NCBI RefSeq assembly: GCF_007176755.1
Contig: NZ_BJTV01000011.1
Coordinates: 124,001 to 188,000, forward strand
DNA length: 64,000 bases
Direction: 5' to 3'
Source: Streptomyces sp. 1-11
GTDB lineage: Bacteria > Actinomycetota > Actinomycetes > Streptomycetales > Streptomycetaceae
In this document: piece after piece, positions 24,974 through 34,280 of the stretch
Position numbering within the stretch: position 1 is the first letter of the stretch
Layout: every line of letters starts with the position of its first letter
The notes under the pieces: model-generated
Told to the model about the DNA's origin: nothing
The model's input: the letters and a program-made list of their open reading frames with translations, nothing else
Database searches by the model: none
Program-made: the position numbers and the translations under genes

Positions 24974-26512
24974 GTGACCGACGCCCACACCGCAGGCCCG
25001 TTCATCGCCGCGATCGACCAGGGCACCACCTCCTCACGCTGCATCGTCTTCGACAAGGACGGCCGGATCGTCTCCGTCGACCAGAAGGAGCACGAGCAGA
25101 TCTTCCCCAAGCCGGGCTGGGTCGAGCACAACGCCAACGAGATCTGGACCAACGTCCAGGAAGTCGTCGCCGGGGCCATCGAGAAGGCCGGCATCACCCG
25201 TGACGACATCAAGGCCATCGGCATCACCAACCAGCGCGAGACCACCGTGCTGTGGGACAAGAACACCGGTGAGCCCGTCCACAACGCCATCGTCTGGCAG
25301 GACACCCGCACCGACGCCCTGTGCCGGGAGCTGGCCCGCAACGTCGGCCAGGACCGCTTCCGCCGCGAGACGGGCCTGCCGCTGGCCTCGTACTTCGCCG
25401 GGCCCAAGGCCCGCTGGCTGCTCGACCACGTCGACGGCCTCCAGGAGCGCGCCGAGGCCGGCGACATCCTCTTCGGCACCATGGACAGCTGGGTCATCTG
25501 GAACCTGACCGGCGGCGTCAACGGCGGCAAGCACGTCACCGACGTCACCAACGCCTCCCGCACCCTGCTGATGAACCTGCACACCATGCAGTGGGACGCG
25601 AAGATCGCCGAGTCCATCGGCGTCCCGCTGGCGATGCTGCCGGAGATCCGCTCCTCCGCCGAGGTCTACGGCGAGATCACCGGCGGCAAGCTGGGCGACC
25701 TGCTGGGCGGCATCCCCGTCGCCTCCGCGCTCGGCGACCAGCAGGCGGCCCTGTTCGGCCAGACCTGCTTCTCCGAGGGCGAGACCAAGTCCACCTACGG
25801 CACCGGCACCTTCATGGTGATGAACACCGGTGACAAGATCATCAACTCCTACGCCGGTCTGCTGACCACCGTCGGCTACAAGATCGGCGAGCAGCCGACG
25901 GTCTACGCCCTCGAGGGCTCGATCGCCGTCACCGGCTCCCTGGTGCAGTGGATGCGCGACCAGATGGGCCTGATCTCCACCGCGGCCGAGATCGAGACGC
26001 TCGCGCTCTCGGTCGAGGACAACGGCGGCGCCTACTTCGTGCCGGCCTTCTCCGGCCTGTTCGCCCCGCACTGGCGTTCCGACGCCCGCGGTGTGATCGC
26101 CGGCCTGACCCGGTACGTCACCAAGGCGCACCTCGCCCGCGCGGTCCTGGAGGCCACCGCCTGGCAGACGCGGGAGATCGCGGACGCCATGACCAAGGAC
26201 TCCGGCGACGAGCTGGTGACCCTCAAGGTCGACGGCGGCATGACCTCCAACAACCTGCTGATGCAGACCCTGGCCGACGTCCTGGACGCACCGGTGGTGC
26301 GCCCGATGGTCGCCGAGACCACCTGCCTCGGCGCCGCCTACGCCGCCGGTCTCGCCGTCGGCTTCTGGTCCAGCACCGACGAGCTGCGCGCCAACTGGCG
26401 CCGGGCCGCCGAGTGGACCCCCCAGATGGACGCGGACACCCGCGACCGTGAGTACAAGAACTGGCTCAAGGCCGTCGACCGGACCATGGGCTGGATCGAG
26501 GACGAGAGCTGA
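24974..26512 (+). CDS. glpK: Glycerol kinase GlpK
   Basis: This 512-aa FGGY-family kinase phosphorylates glycerol to glycerol 3-phosphate. The ATPase core begins AAIDQGTTSSRC; GTMDSWVIWNLTGG and the C-terminal GFWSSTDELRANW are family signatures. Length is typical. The GTG start has CAGGAG upstream and sits 68 nt after glpF, so it is co-transcribed. Confidence 0.97.
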   Translation: MTDAHTAGPFIAAIDQGTTSSRCIVFDKDGRIVSVDQKEHEQIFPKPGWVEHNANEIWTNVQEVVAGAIEKAGITRDDIKAIGITNQRETTVLWDKNTGEPVHNAIVWQDTRTDALCRELARNVGQDRFRRETGLPLASYFAGPKARWLLDHVDGLQERAEAGDILFGTMDSWVIWNLTGGVNGGKHVTDVTNASRTLLMNLHTMQWDAKIAESIGVPLAMLPEIRSSAEVYGEITGGKLGDLLGGIPVASALGDQQAALFGQTCFSEGETKSTYGTGTFMVMNTGDKIINSYAGLLTTVGYKIGEQPTVYALEGSIAVTGSLVQWMRDQMGLISTAAEIETLALSVEDNGGAYFVPAFSGLFAPHWRSDARGVIAGLTRYVTKAHLARAVLEATAWQTREIADAMTKDSGDELVTLKVDGGMTSNNLLMQTLADVLDAPVVRPMVAETTCLGAAYAAGLAVGFWSSTDELRANWRRAAEWTPQMDADTRDREYKNWLKAVDRTMGWIEDES

Positions 26513-26552
26513 GCTGACCCCCGACAGCTCTGACGAGGAGTAAGTACCCGAC

Positions 26553-28169
26553 ATGACCAGTCAGTCCACCCTGCAGTCCGTGCCTGCCCTGGGAACGCAC
26601 CCGGCCTCCGGCTCCAACCCGAGCCGCGCCGAGACCAGGGAGCAACTCGCCAAGGCGTCGTACGACCTTCTTGTGATCGGCGGCGGCATCCTGGGCATCT
26701 CCACCGCCTGGCACGCCGCGCAGTCCGGGCTCAGGGTGGCTCTGGTCGACGCCGGCGACTTCGCCGGTGCCACGTCCTCCGCCTCCTCCAAGCTGCTCCA
26801 CGGCGGTCTGCGCTACCTGCAGACCGGCGCGGTGAAGCTGGTGGCGGAGAACCACTTCGAGCGCCGCGCGGTCTCCCGCCAGGTGGCCCCCCACCTGGCG
26901 AACCCGCTCACGTTCTACCTCCCCGTGTACAAGGGCGGCCCGCACGGCGCGGCGAAGCTCGGCGCGGGCGTCTTCGCCTACTCCGCGCTCTCCGCGTTCG
27001 GCGACGGCGTCGGCCACCTGCTCTCCCCCGCCCGGGCCGCGCAGGACGTGCCCGAGCTGCGCACCGACAACCTCAAGGCCGTGGCCGTGTACGGCGACGA
27101 CCAGATGAACGACGCGCGCATGGCGCTGATGACGGTCCGCGCGGCCGTCGAGGCGGGCGCGGTCGTGCTCAACCACGCCGAGGTCACCGGCCTGCGCTTC
27201 ACCCGGGGCCGGGTCACCGGCGCGGACCTCAGGGACCGGATGTCGGGCACCGAGTTCGGGGTCAACGCCCGGCTGGTGCTCAACGCGACCGGCCCCTGGG
27301 TCGACCACCTGCGCCGGATGGAGGACGCGAACGCGGCGCCCTCGATCCGCCTCTCCAAGGGCGCGCACCTGGTGCTCAAGCGCACCGCCCCCTGGAAGGC
27401 GGCGCTGGCCACCCCGATCGACAAGTACCGCATCACCTTCGCCCTCCCCTGGGAGGACATGCTGCTGCTGGGCACCACCGACGAGGAGTACGAGGGCGAC
27501 CCGGCGGACGTCTCGGTCACCGAGAAGGACATAGCCCAGATCCTGGACGAGGCCGCGTTCTCCGTCCGGGACCAGCAGCTCCAGCGCGACCTGATGACCT
27601 ACTCCTTCGCCGGTCTGCGGGTGCTGCCGGGCGGGCCCGGCGACACCGCCAAGGCCAAGCGCGAGACCGTGGTGACCGAGGGCAGGGGCGGCATGCTGTC
27701 CGTCGCGGGCGGCAAGTGGACGACGTTCCGCCACATCGGCCGCACGGTGATGCAGAAGCTGGAGCAGCTGCCGGGCCACCCGCTCGGCGACGACTTCGAG
27801 CCGATCTCCTCGCTGCCGAAGAAGCTGCCGCTGCCCGGCGTGGCCAACCCGCGCGCGGTCGCCCACCGCCTGCTGGTGGACAACCCGGCACCCGGCCCGC
27901 GCATGGCCGCCGACACCGCCAGGCACCTGTCGACCCACTACGGCTCCCTGGCCTTCGACATCGCCCGGCTGGCCAACGAGCACCCGGAGCTGGCCGAGCG
28001 CGTCCACCCGGACGCCCCGGAGATCTGGGCGCAGGTCGTCTGGGCCCGGGACCACGAGTGGGCCGAGACGCCGGACGACGTGCTGCGCCGCCGCACCACG
28101 CTGACCATCCGCGGCCTCGCCACGGACGAGGTCCGCGCCAGGGTCCAGGACGTGCTCGACAAGAAGTAG
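26553..28169 (+). CDS. glpD: Aerobic glycerol-3-phosphate dehydrogenase GlpD
   Basis: This 538-aa FAD enzyme oxidises glycerol 3-phosphate to dihydroxyacetone phosphate and passes electrons to the quinone pool. The FAD-binding dinucleotide motif is DLLVIGGGILGIST near residue 40, followed by SSASSKLLHGGLRYLQ, a GlpD signature. The C-terminal helical domain (RHLSTHYGSLAFDI) is present. The gap to glpK is 40 nt. A long hairpin follows at 28253. Confidence 0.96.
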   Translation: MTSQSTLQSVPALGTHPASGSNPSRAETREQLAKASYDLLVIGGGILGISTAWHAAQSGLRVALVDAGDFAGATSSASSKLLHGGLRYLQTGAVKLVAENHFERRAVSRQVAPHLANPLTFYLPVYKGGPHGAAKLGAGVFAYSALSAFGDGVGHLLSPARAAQDVPELRTDNLKAVAVYGDDQMNDARMALMTVRAAVEAGAVVLNHAEVTGLRFTRGRVTGADLRDRMSGTEFGVNARLVLNATGPWVDHLRRMEDANAAPSIRLSKGAHLVLKRTAPWKAALATPIDKYRITFALPWEDMLLLGTTDEEYEGDPADVSVTEKDIAQILDEAAFSVRDQQLQRDLMTYSFAGLRVLPGGPGDTAKAKRETVVTEGRGGMLSVAGGKWTTFRHIGRTVMQKLEQLPGHPLGDDFEPISSLPKKLPLPGVANPRAVAHRLLVDNPAPGPRMAADTARHLSTHYGSLAFDIARLANEHPELAERVHPDAPEIWAQVVWARDHEWAETPDDVLRRRTTLTIRGLATDEVRARVQDVLDKK

Positions 28170-28252
28170 GCCCGGGCGGCGGCCGGCCCCCTCCCCTGAC
28201 CAGGGCCGGCCGCCGCTGCCGGTCCGGGCCCCGCCGCACCGGGGCCGCGGGG

Positions 28253-28294
28253 GCGGGAGGGGCGGCTCCACAACCGTGGGGCCGCCCCTCCCGC
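28253..28294 (+). terminator. glp operon terminator
   Basis: A GCGGGAGGGGCGGC arm pairs perfectly with GCCGCCCCTCCCGC. The stem continues through CCAC/GTGG to an AACC loop, giving about 19 bp in all. It lies about 85 nt after glpD. Confidence 0.75.
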
Positions 28295-28343
28295 CTGCCC
28301 GGCCGCCCCTCCCGCCTGCCCGGCCGCCCCTCCCGCCTGCCTG
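28281..28343. repeat. Three tandem 21-bp repeats after glpD
   Basis: Units at 28281-28301 and 28302-28322 are identical (GCCGCCCCTCCCGCCTGCCCG). The third at 28323-28343 differs by one C to T. The first unit contains the 3' arm of the glp terminator, so the arm is present three times. The surrounding gap 28170-28519 has no gene. Confidence 0.85.
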
Positions 28344-28519
28344 GGCGGGCCGCCGCGGCCCGGCCGGGGGCGGTCGGCGCGGCCCGCTCCGCCGGGTGTT
28401 CCGGCGTGGCGAACGGGGCAGTGATCCGGGCAGCCCCCGGTCAAGGGGGTCGCGGGCGCTCCCGCCGGACGCCGTAAGGTTGGGTGGTCAGGCGAGAGCA
28501 CGTCGGAAGGAGGCACTGG

Positions 28520-29533
28520 GTGATCGAGCTGGAGGGGGTTCCCGAGCTGATCGACCCAGTCATGGTGGCCGCGTTCGAGGGCTGGAACGATGCCGGTGAC
28601 GCCGCCTCCACGGCGGTCGCGCACCTGGAACGCGAGTGGAAGGGCGAGGTGTTCGCGGCGCTGGACGCCGAGGACTACTACGACTTCCAGGTGAACCGCC
28701 CCACGGTGTTCATGGACGGCGGGGTGCGCAAGATCACATGGCCGACGACCCGGCTGTCGGTGGTGCGGGTCGGCGGGGACAAGCCGCGCGACCTGGTGCT
28801 GGTCCGGGGCATCGAACCGTCCATGCGCTGGCGGTCGTTCTGCAACGAGCTGCTCGGCTTCGCGCACGAGCTGGGCGTGGAGCTGGTGGTCGTCCTGGGC
28901 GCCCTGCTCGGCGACACCCCGCACACGCGGCCGGTGCCGGTCAGCGGGGTCACCTCGGACCCCGACCTGGCCCGCCGCATGGACCTGGAGGAGACCAAGT
29001 ACGAGGGCCCGACGGGCATCGTCGGCGTCCTGCAGGAGGCGTGCACGCACGCGGGCGTGCCGGCGGTGTCGCTGTGGGCGGCGGTGCCGCACTACGTGTC
29101 CCAGCCGCCCAACCCCAAGGCCACGCTGGCCCTGCTCAACCGGCTGGAGGACCTGCTGGACCTGCGGATCCCGCAGGGCGAGCTGCCGGAGGACGCGCGC
29201 GCCTGGCAGGTGGGCGTGGACCAGCTCGCCGCCGAGGACAGCGAGGTCGCCGAGTACGTGCAGACGCTGGAGGAGGCCCGGGACACCGCCGAGCTGCCGG
29301 AGGCGTCCGGCGAGGCGATCGCCCGCGAGTTCGAGCGGTACCTGCGGCGCCGGGACGTCGGCCCTGCGGCGGGAGGGCACGCCACGGCGGACGGCGGCGA
29401 GGGCGGCTCGTTCCGCCGCGACACGCCCCGGGACACGCCGGGCGGGCGGGCCCGGCCGCCGAAGCCGGCCAAGCCGGACACGGACACTCCCGACGGCGCC
29501 GAGGCCGACGACGAAGGCGGCTCCGAGGACTGA
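28520..29533 (+). CDS. parJ: PAC2-family protein, ParA regulator ParJ
   Basis: This 337-aa PAC2-domain protein has the family's opening PVMVAAFEGWNDAGDAAS and the later VVVLGALLGDTPHTRPVPVSG. The C-terminal 50 residues are charged and disordered. In S. coelicolor the gene between glpD and mshC (SCO1662) is ParJ, an actinobacterial signature protein reported to bind ParA and limit its polymerisation in sporulating hyphae. The symbol rests on this synteny plus family. GTG 28520 has GGAAGGAGG upstream; earlier in-frame codons lack one. The operon boundary is clear, with hairpins on both sides. Confidence 0.75.
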   Translation: MIELEGVPELIDPVMVAAFEGWNDAGDAASTAVAHLEREWKGEVFAALDAEDYYDFQVNRPTVFMDGGVRKITWPTTRLSVVRVGGDKPRDLVLVRGIEPSMRWRSFCNELLGFAHELGVELVVVLGALLGDTPHTRPVPVSGVTSDPDLARRMDLEETKYEGPTGIVGVLQEACTHAGVPAVSLWAAVPHYVSQPPNPKATLALLNRLEDLLDLRIPQGELPEDARAWQVGVDQLAAEDSEVAEYVQTLEEARDTAELPEASGEAIAREFERYLRRRDVGPAAGGHATADGGEGGSFRRDTPRDTPGGRARPPKPAKPDTDTPDGAEADDEGGSED

Positions 29534-29568
29534 GAAGGGGCGGTACGCGACTCGCGTACCGCCCCTTC
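29534..29568. terminator. Bidirectional terminator between parJ and mshC
   Basis: A perfect 16-bp stem GAAGGGGCGGTACGCG / CGCGTACCGCCCCTTC with loop ACT starts at the base after the parJ stop codon. Confidence 0.85.
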
Positions 29569-29607
29569 GCCGTCAGGCCGGGTCCGCGCCCGGCCCGGGC
29601 GGGTAGG

Positions 29608-30837
29608 TCACAGGGCCACGCCGAGCAGCGCGTCCACGGCCCGGGTGACCAGGCCGGGGGCGCCGGTGTCGGTGCCGCCCTCCTGCTGCTGGAGTTCGGT
29701 CCAGCGGTCGACCGCGGCGAGCGCGGCGGGCGCGTCGAGGTCGGCGGCGAGGGCCTCGCGGATCTCCTCGACGAGCGCGTCGGCGGACGGGCCGTCGGGC
29801 CGGGAGACGGCGGCCCGCCAGCGGCCGAGCCGGTCCACCGCGTCCCGCAGCACCTGGTCGGTCCACTCCCAGTCGGAGCGGTAGTGGTGGGCGAGCAGGG
29901 CCAGCCGGACGGCGGCCGGGTCGACGCCGTCGCGGCGCAGCCGGGAGACGAAGACCAGGTTGCCCTTGGACTTGGACATCTTCTCGCCGTGCAGGGCGAC
30001 CATCCCGGCGTGCACGTACGCCTGGGCCATGGGGAACTCGCCGGTGAGCACCTGGGCGTGCGAGGCGCCCATCTCGTGGTGCGGGAAGGCCAGGTCGGAG
30101 CCGCCGCCCTGGACGTCGAAGCCCATGCCGAGGTGGTCGAGGGCGATGGCGACGCACTCGATGTGCCAGCCCGGGCGGCCGCGGCCGAGGGTGCCGCCGT
30201 CCCAGCTCGGCTCGCCGTCGCGGGCGGCCAACCACAGCATCGGGTCCAGCGGGTTCTTCTTGCCCGGCCGGTCCGGGTCGCCGCCGCGCTCGGCGGACAG
30301 CAGCCGCATGGCGGCCGCGTCCAGGTTCGAGACCTGCCCGAAGTGCGGGTCGGACTCGACGGAGAAGTAGATGTCGCCGTCGAGTTCGTAGGCCGCGCCG
30401 AGTTCCCGCAGCCGCTCCACGAGCGGCACGATGCCGGGTATGGCCTCGACGGCGCCTATGTAGTGCTTCGGCGGGAGCATCCGCAGGGCGGTCATGTCCT
30501 CGCGGAAGAGGGCCGTCTCCTTCTCGGCGAGGGCGACCCAGTCGACGCCGTCCCGGTCCGCGCGCTCCAGCAGCGGATCGTCGACGTCGGTGACGTTCTG
30601 GACGTAGTGGACCTGCCGCTTGGTGTCGAGCCACACGCGCTGCACGAGGTCGAACGCGTTGTAGGTCGCCGCGTGACCCATGTGGGTCGCGTCGTACGGC
30701 GTGATGCCGCAGACGTAGATACGGGCGACGGGACCGGGGTCGAGGGTGACGAGGCCGCCGGTCGCGGTGTCGTGGATCCTCAGGTCGCGGCCCTGACCAG
30801 GCAGGGCGGGGACCTCGGAAGCGGGCCAGGCATGCAT
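29608..30837 (-). CDS. mshC: Mycothiol ligase MshC
   Basis: This 409-aa paralogue of cysteinyl-tRNA synthetase joins cysteine to GlcN-inositol in mycothiol synthesis. The zinc and HIGH-type segment is YVCGITPYDATHMGHA near residue 42, and the KMSKS loop is GEKMSKSKGN. The C-terminal tRNA-binding domain of true CysS is absent, which fits MshC. I chose ATG 30837 (MHAWPASEVPALPG); an ATG two codons earlier is possible, and the ribosome site is weak for both. Confidence 0.94.
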   Translation of the reverse strand: MHAWPASEVPALPGQGRDLRIHDTATGGLVTLDPGPVARIYVCGITPYDATHMGHAATYNAFDLVQRVWLDTKRQVHYVQNVTDVDDPLLERADRDGVDWVALAEKETALFREDMTALRMLPPKHYIGAVEAIPGIVPLVERLRELGAAYELDGDIYFSVESDPHFGQVSNLDAAAMRLLSAERGGDPDRPGKKNPLDPMLWLAARDGEPSWDGGTLGRGRPGWHIECVAIALDHLGMGFDVQGGGSDLAFPHHEMGASHAQVLTGEFPMAQAYVHAGMVALHGEKMSKSKGNLVFVSRLRRDGVDPAAVRLALLAHHYRSDWEWTDQVLRDAVDRLGRWRAAVSRPDGPSADALVEEIREALAADLDAPAALAAVDRWTELQQQEGGTDTGAPGLVTRAVDALLGVAL

Positions 30838-30930
30838 GTACATGAGCCTAACCGGCGGCGAGCTGCGGATACGAACGGGATCGGACCGGATGGCCGGTTG
30901 TGCGTCCTTGCGGTTCGCGCCGTGATGTGC

Positions 30931-31764
30931 TCACACGGGCGGCCAGGGGATCGCCGGCCACTCCCCGCCGGGCTCCGGGTGGAGGCCGGTGCCGAGCAGC
31001 GCGTCGACCCGCGCGCGCGTCGCGTCGATCTCGGCCGGGGTGATCAGCGGGGCCAGCCGCGCGGCCAGTTCGCCGCCGGCGGCGAGCGACCCGCGCAGTT
31101 CCCCGAGCACCGCCACGGCCTCGGCCGTGAGCGGTTCCCCGGCCCAGCCCCACAGCAGGGTGCGCAGCTTGTCCTCGGTGTTGAAGGTCACGCCGTGGTC
31201 GATGCCGTAGAGCCGGCCGGCCCCGGTGGGCAGCAGGTGGCCGCCCTTGCGGTCGGCGTTGTTGATCACGGCGTCGAGCACGGCCATGCGGCGCAGCCGC
31301 TGGTCGTCGGCGTGGACGAGCAGCGCGGTACGGCCCTCGCCGACGTCGGCGAGGCCGATCGCCTTCCAGCCGGGTTCCGGTTCCTCGGCGTCCACCAGGG
31401 CGAGCAGTTCCGCGTCGGCGACGGCCTCGATCCAGAGCTGGCACATGCCCTCGCCGTAGGGGCCGTCGCGCAGCACGGTCGGCGGGACCAGGCCCCAGCC
31501 GGTGGCCTCGGAGACCTCGTAGGCGGCCACCTCGCGGCCTGCCAGGGTGCCGTCGGGGAAGTCCCACAGCGGGCGCTCCCCGGCCACCGGCTTGTACACG
31601 CAGGCGGCCTCGCGGCCGTCGAGCGCGACCGTGCAGAACAGCGCCGCGTTGGACGCCTCGCGGATGCGTCCGCGTACGGACAGCTCTCCGCGCGCGAGCA
31701 GCTCGGCGGCGCCTTCGTCAGCGGCCGTCACGCCCCGCGGCGGTATCCGTTCTGGCGCGGACAT
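30931..31764 (-). CDS. SCO1664-family conserved actinobacterial protein (PI3/4-kinase-like fold)
   Basis: This 277-aa protein belongs to an actinobacterial family named after SCO1664. It keeps kinase-like segments: YKPVAGERPLWDFP, AVLDAVINNADRKGGHLL (the N-x2-D-x-K catalytic-loop look of PI3/4-kinase-like folds) and GIDHGVTFN (DHG in place of DFG). Activity is unknown. ATG 31764 has GGAAGGA upstream and overlaps the end of the DUF3090 gene by 37 nt, so translation is probably coupled. Confidence 0.8.
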   Translation of the reverse strand: MSAPERIPPRGVTAADEGAAELLARGELSVRGRIREASNAALFCTVALDGREAACVYKPVAGERPLWDFPDGTLAGREVAAYEVSEATGWGLVPPTVLRDGPYGEGMCQLWIEAVADAELLALVDAEEPEPGWKAIGLADVGEGRTALLVHADDQRLRRMAVLDAVINNADRKGGHLLPTGAGRLYGIDHGVTFNTEDKLRTLLWGWAGEPLTAEAVAVLGELRGSLAAGGELAARLAPLITPAEIDATRARVDALLGTGLHPEPGGEWPAIPWPPV

Positions 31765-32318
31765 ACGTGTCCTTCCGGGTCGAGCGGGAGGCTGCACAGC
31801 GGGCACGGCGGCCGCCCGGCGTTGACGACGTCGAGGGCGCGCTTGGCGAAGGCCCTGGCCTGCGCGCCGGTCAGCCGGACCCGCAGCATCGGGGGCCCGT
31901 TCTCCTCGTCCTGGAGCAGCCGCTCCTCGGCCTCGGCGAGATCCTCCTCGGTGTCGGCGTCCAGCTCCACCAGGGCCTGCGCCTCGACGATCATGCGCTG
32001 TTCCTCGCCGTCCCAGGCCAGGGCCATGGTGCCGACCCGGAACTCCTCCTCCACGGGGGTGTCCAGCGGGCCGGTGTCGGTGATCTCGGTGGGCGCCACC
32101 GCGGGCACGGCGGCGCTGCCGCCGCTGCGCCGTACGACCTCGTCCAGCAGTTCGTCCATGCGCTCGGCGAGCGCGGCGACCTGGGTCTTCTCCAGGGCCA
32201 CGCTGGTCACCCGGGGGCCTGCGGTGGCCTGGAGGAAGAACGTACGGCGTCCGGGCATCCCCACCGTGCCCGCGACGAAGCGGTCCGGCGGGTCGAAGAG
32301 GAACACCTGACGGGACAC
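31728..32318 (-). CDS. DUF3090 family protein with zinc ribbon
   Basis: This 196-aa protein begins SRQVFLFDPPDRFVAGTVG, the DUF3090 hallmark. Near its C-terminus CPLC and HVCP suggest a half or incomplete zinc ribbon. GTG 32318 follows GGAG. Function is unknown; the gene is consistently linked to the SCO1664-like gene and to the phosphomutase-like gene beside it. Confidence 0.85.
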   Translation of the reverse strand: MSRQVFLFDPPDRFVAGTVGMPGRRTFFLQATAGPRVTSVALEKTQVAALAERMDELLDEVVRRSGGSAAVPAVAPTEITDTGPLDTPVEEEFRVGTMALAWDGEEQRMIVEAQALVELDADTEEDLAEAEERLLQDEENGPPMLRVRLTGAQARAFAKRALDVVNAGRPPCPLCSLPLDPEGHVCPRQNGYRRGA

Positions 32319-32409
32319 GTCCTGTCTCCATGTGCGATCGGGGGCTGCTGTGGTGCGGGCCGTGGCGGGTTCTACGGGATGGACCGCTTCACCCTACTGC
32401 GGGCGACGA

Positions 32410-33096
32410 TCACGGTGCGCCCGCACCGCCACCGACCGGTGCGTCGCCCTCTCCGGGTTCCTCGCGCGGGGCGAGCGAGGCGAAGTCCCCGGTGTCGCCG
32501 AGCCGGACGAGGAACGGTCTGAGGCGGGTGTAGCGGATCGCGGTGACGGAACACGGTTCGACGGAGATCCGCTGGAAGAGGTCGAGATGGAGTCCGAGGG
32601 CGTCGGCGACGAGCGACTTGATGATGTCGCCGTGCGAGCACATGAGGTAGACGGCGTCGGCGCCGTGGTCGCGCTCCACGCGCGCGTTCCACTCGCGCAC
32701 GGCCTCGGCGGCGCGGGTCTGCATGGCCCGCATGGACTCGCCGCCCGGGAAGGCGGCGGCGGACGGGTGCGCCTGGACGACCTCCATCAGCGGCTCGTCC
32801 TTCAGCTCGGCGAGCTTGCGGCCGGACCAGTCGCCGTAGTGGCACTCCCCGATGCGTTCCTCGGTGTGGGCGCGCAGCCCGGGCCGGGCGTCGAGCAGGG
32901 GCTGTACGGTTTCCTGGCATCGTTGCAGGGGGCTCGCGACGACCTCGGCGAGCGGCAGTCCCGCCAGCCGTCCGGGAAGCGCGGCGGCCTGGGCGGCGCC
33001 GCGCTCGTCGAGGGCGACGCCCGGCGTCCAGCCGGCGAGCACACCCGAGGTGTTCGCGGTTGACCGTCCGTGCCTGACGAGGATCAGCGTGGGCAT
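32410..33096 (-). CDS. Histidine phosphatase family protein (MSMEG_4193-type)
   Basis: This 228-aa member of the phosphoglycerate mutase/histidine phosphatase superfamily has the catalytic LVRHGRSTAN at residues 6-15, a second arginine in SPLQRCQET and the partner histidine in LMCSHGDIIK. The 25-residue C-terminal tail is Gly/Pro-rich. It is the third member of the cluster with DUF3090 and the SCO1664-like gene; substrate unknown. It diverges from corA. Confidence 0.9.
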   Translation of the reverse strand: MPTLILVRHGRSTANTSGVLAGWTPGVALDERGAAQAAALPGRLAGLPLAEVVASPLQRCQETVQPLLDARPGLRAHTEERIGECHYGDWSGRKLAELKDEPLMEVVQAHPSAAAFPGGESMRAMQTRAAEAVREWNARVERDHGADAVYLMCSHGDIIKSLVADALGLHLDLFQRISVEPCSVTAIRYTRLRPFLVRLGDTGDFASLAPREEPGEGDAPVGGGAGAP

Positions 33097-33158
33097 GCGG
33101 CCCAGGGTAAGCGCATCAGTACATGCACCGGTGAACGGGCGAAGGGAGAGTGCGCTCC

Positions 33159-34157
33159 GTGATCGTGGACTGCGCGGTGTACCGGCACGGGCACCGCACC
33201 GAGGGCCCCGAGGACCTTTCCGACGCGCTGGACGAGGCGCGGGCGGCGGGCGGTTTCGTGTGGATCGGGCTGCACGAGCCGTCGGAACGGGAGTTCGACC
33301 TGGTCACCCGGGAGTTCGGGCTGCACCCGCTGGCGGTGGAGGACGCCCTCAAGGCCCATCAGCGGCCCAAGCTCGAGGTGTACGACGACTCGCTCTTCAT
33401 GGTCCTCAAGCCGGTGGTGTACGAGCCGAAGGGCGACACCGTCTCGGCCGGGGAGGTCATGGTGTTCGTCGGCGACGGCTTCGTGGTGACGGTCCGGCAC
33501 GGCGTGGGGGCGCCGCTGGCGGCCGTGCGGCACCGGCTGGAGGACGAGCCGGAGATACTCGGCAAGGGCCCCACCTCGGTGCTGTACGCGATCTCCGACG
33601 CCGTCGTCGACCACTACCTGGAGGTGGCGACGGAGCTGCAGACCGACCTGGAGGAACTGGAGGCGGAGGTCTTCGAGCCGGTGAGCGGCGGTTCGCGGCA
33701 CACCGCGTCGCGGATCTACGCGTTCAAGCGGCAGGTCCTCGAGTTCCGCCGGGCGACCGGGCCGCTCGCGGTGCCGCTGACCCGGCTGGCCGGCACCGGG
33801 CCGCTCGGCGGTGGCGGGGTGCCGTTCGTGGACGACAAGGCGCGGCCCTTCTTCCGGGACGTGAGCGACCACCTCACGCGCGTGAACGAGTCCGTGGAGG
33901 GCCTGGACCGGCTGGTGTCGGACATCCTCTCGGCGCACCTGGCGCAGACGAGCGTGCGGCAGAACGACGACATGCGGAAGATCTCCGCCTGGGCGGCGAT
34001 GGCGGCGGTGCCGACGATGATCGCGGGCGTGTACGGGATGAACTTCGACCACATGCCCGAGCTGCACTGGCTGTGGTCGTACCCGGCGGTGATCGCGTTG
34101 ATGGCCGTGCTGGAGCTGCTGCTGTACCGGCAGTTCAAGCGGCGCGGCTGGCTGTGA
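33159..34157 (+). CDS. corA: CorA-family magnesium/cobalt transporter
   Basis: This 332-aa membrane transporter has a long cytoplasmic N-terminal domain, a long helix, then two C-terminal membrane helices. The signature YGMNF lies at the end of TM1, followed by the acidic MPE loop of CorA channels. The GTG at 33159 has GAAGGGAG 10 nt upstream; GTG 33150 directly abuts that site and is less likely. A hairpin follows the stop. Confidence 0.93.
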   Translation: MIVDCAVYRHGHRTEGPEDLSDALDEARAAGGFVWIGLHEPSEREFDLVTREFGLHPLAVEDALKAHQRPKLEVYDDSLFMVLKPVVYEPKGDTVSAGEVMVFVGDGFVVTVRHGVGAPLAAVRHRLEDEPEILGKGPTSVLYAISDAVVDHYLEVATELQTDLEELEAEVFEPVSGGSRHTASRIYAFKRQVLEFRRATGPLAVPLTRLAGTGPLGGGGVPFVDDKARPFFRDVSDHLTRVNESVEGLDRLVSDILSAHLAQTSVRQNDDMRKISAWAAMAAVPTMIAGVYGMNFDHMPELHWLWSYPAVIALMAVLELLLYRQFKRRGWL

Positions 34158-34217
34158 GCGGAAGAAGGGGCGCCGGGGGTCGTAACCAGCGGGCGTCCGG
34201 CGCGTTGTTCCGCGTGA

Positions 34218-34258
34218 CGGCCGTGGCGGGGAGGACCCCCGAGCCCCCACCACGGCCG
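34218..34258. terminator. Hairpin between corA and the F420 oxidoreductase gene
   Basis: CGGCCGTGG pairs with CCACGGCCG, with an extra GGGG/CCCC segment past one bulged base. It lies between convergent genes. Confidence 0.6.
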
Positions 34259-34280
34259 CTGAACACCCCCGCTACAGGCC

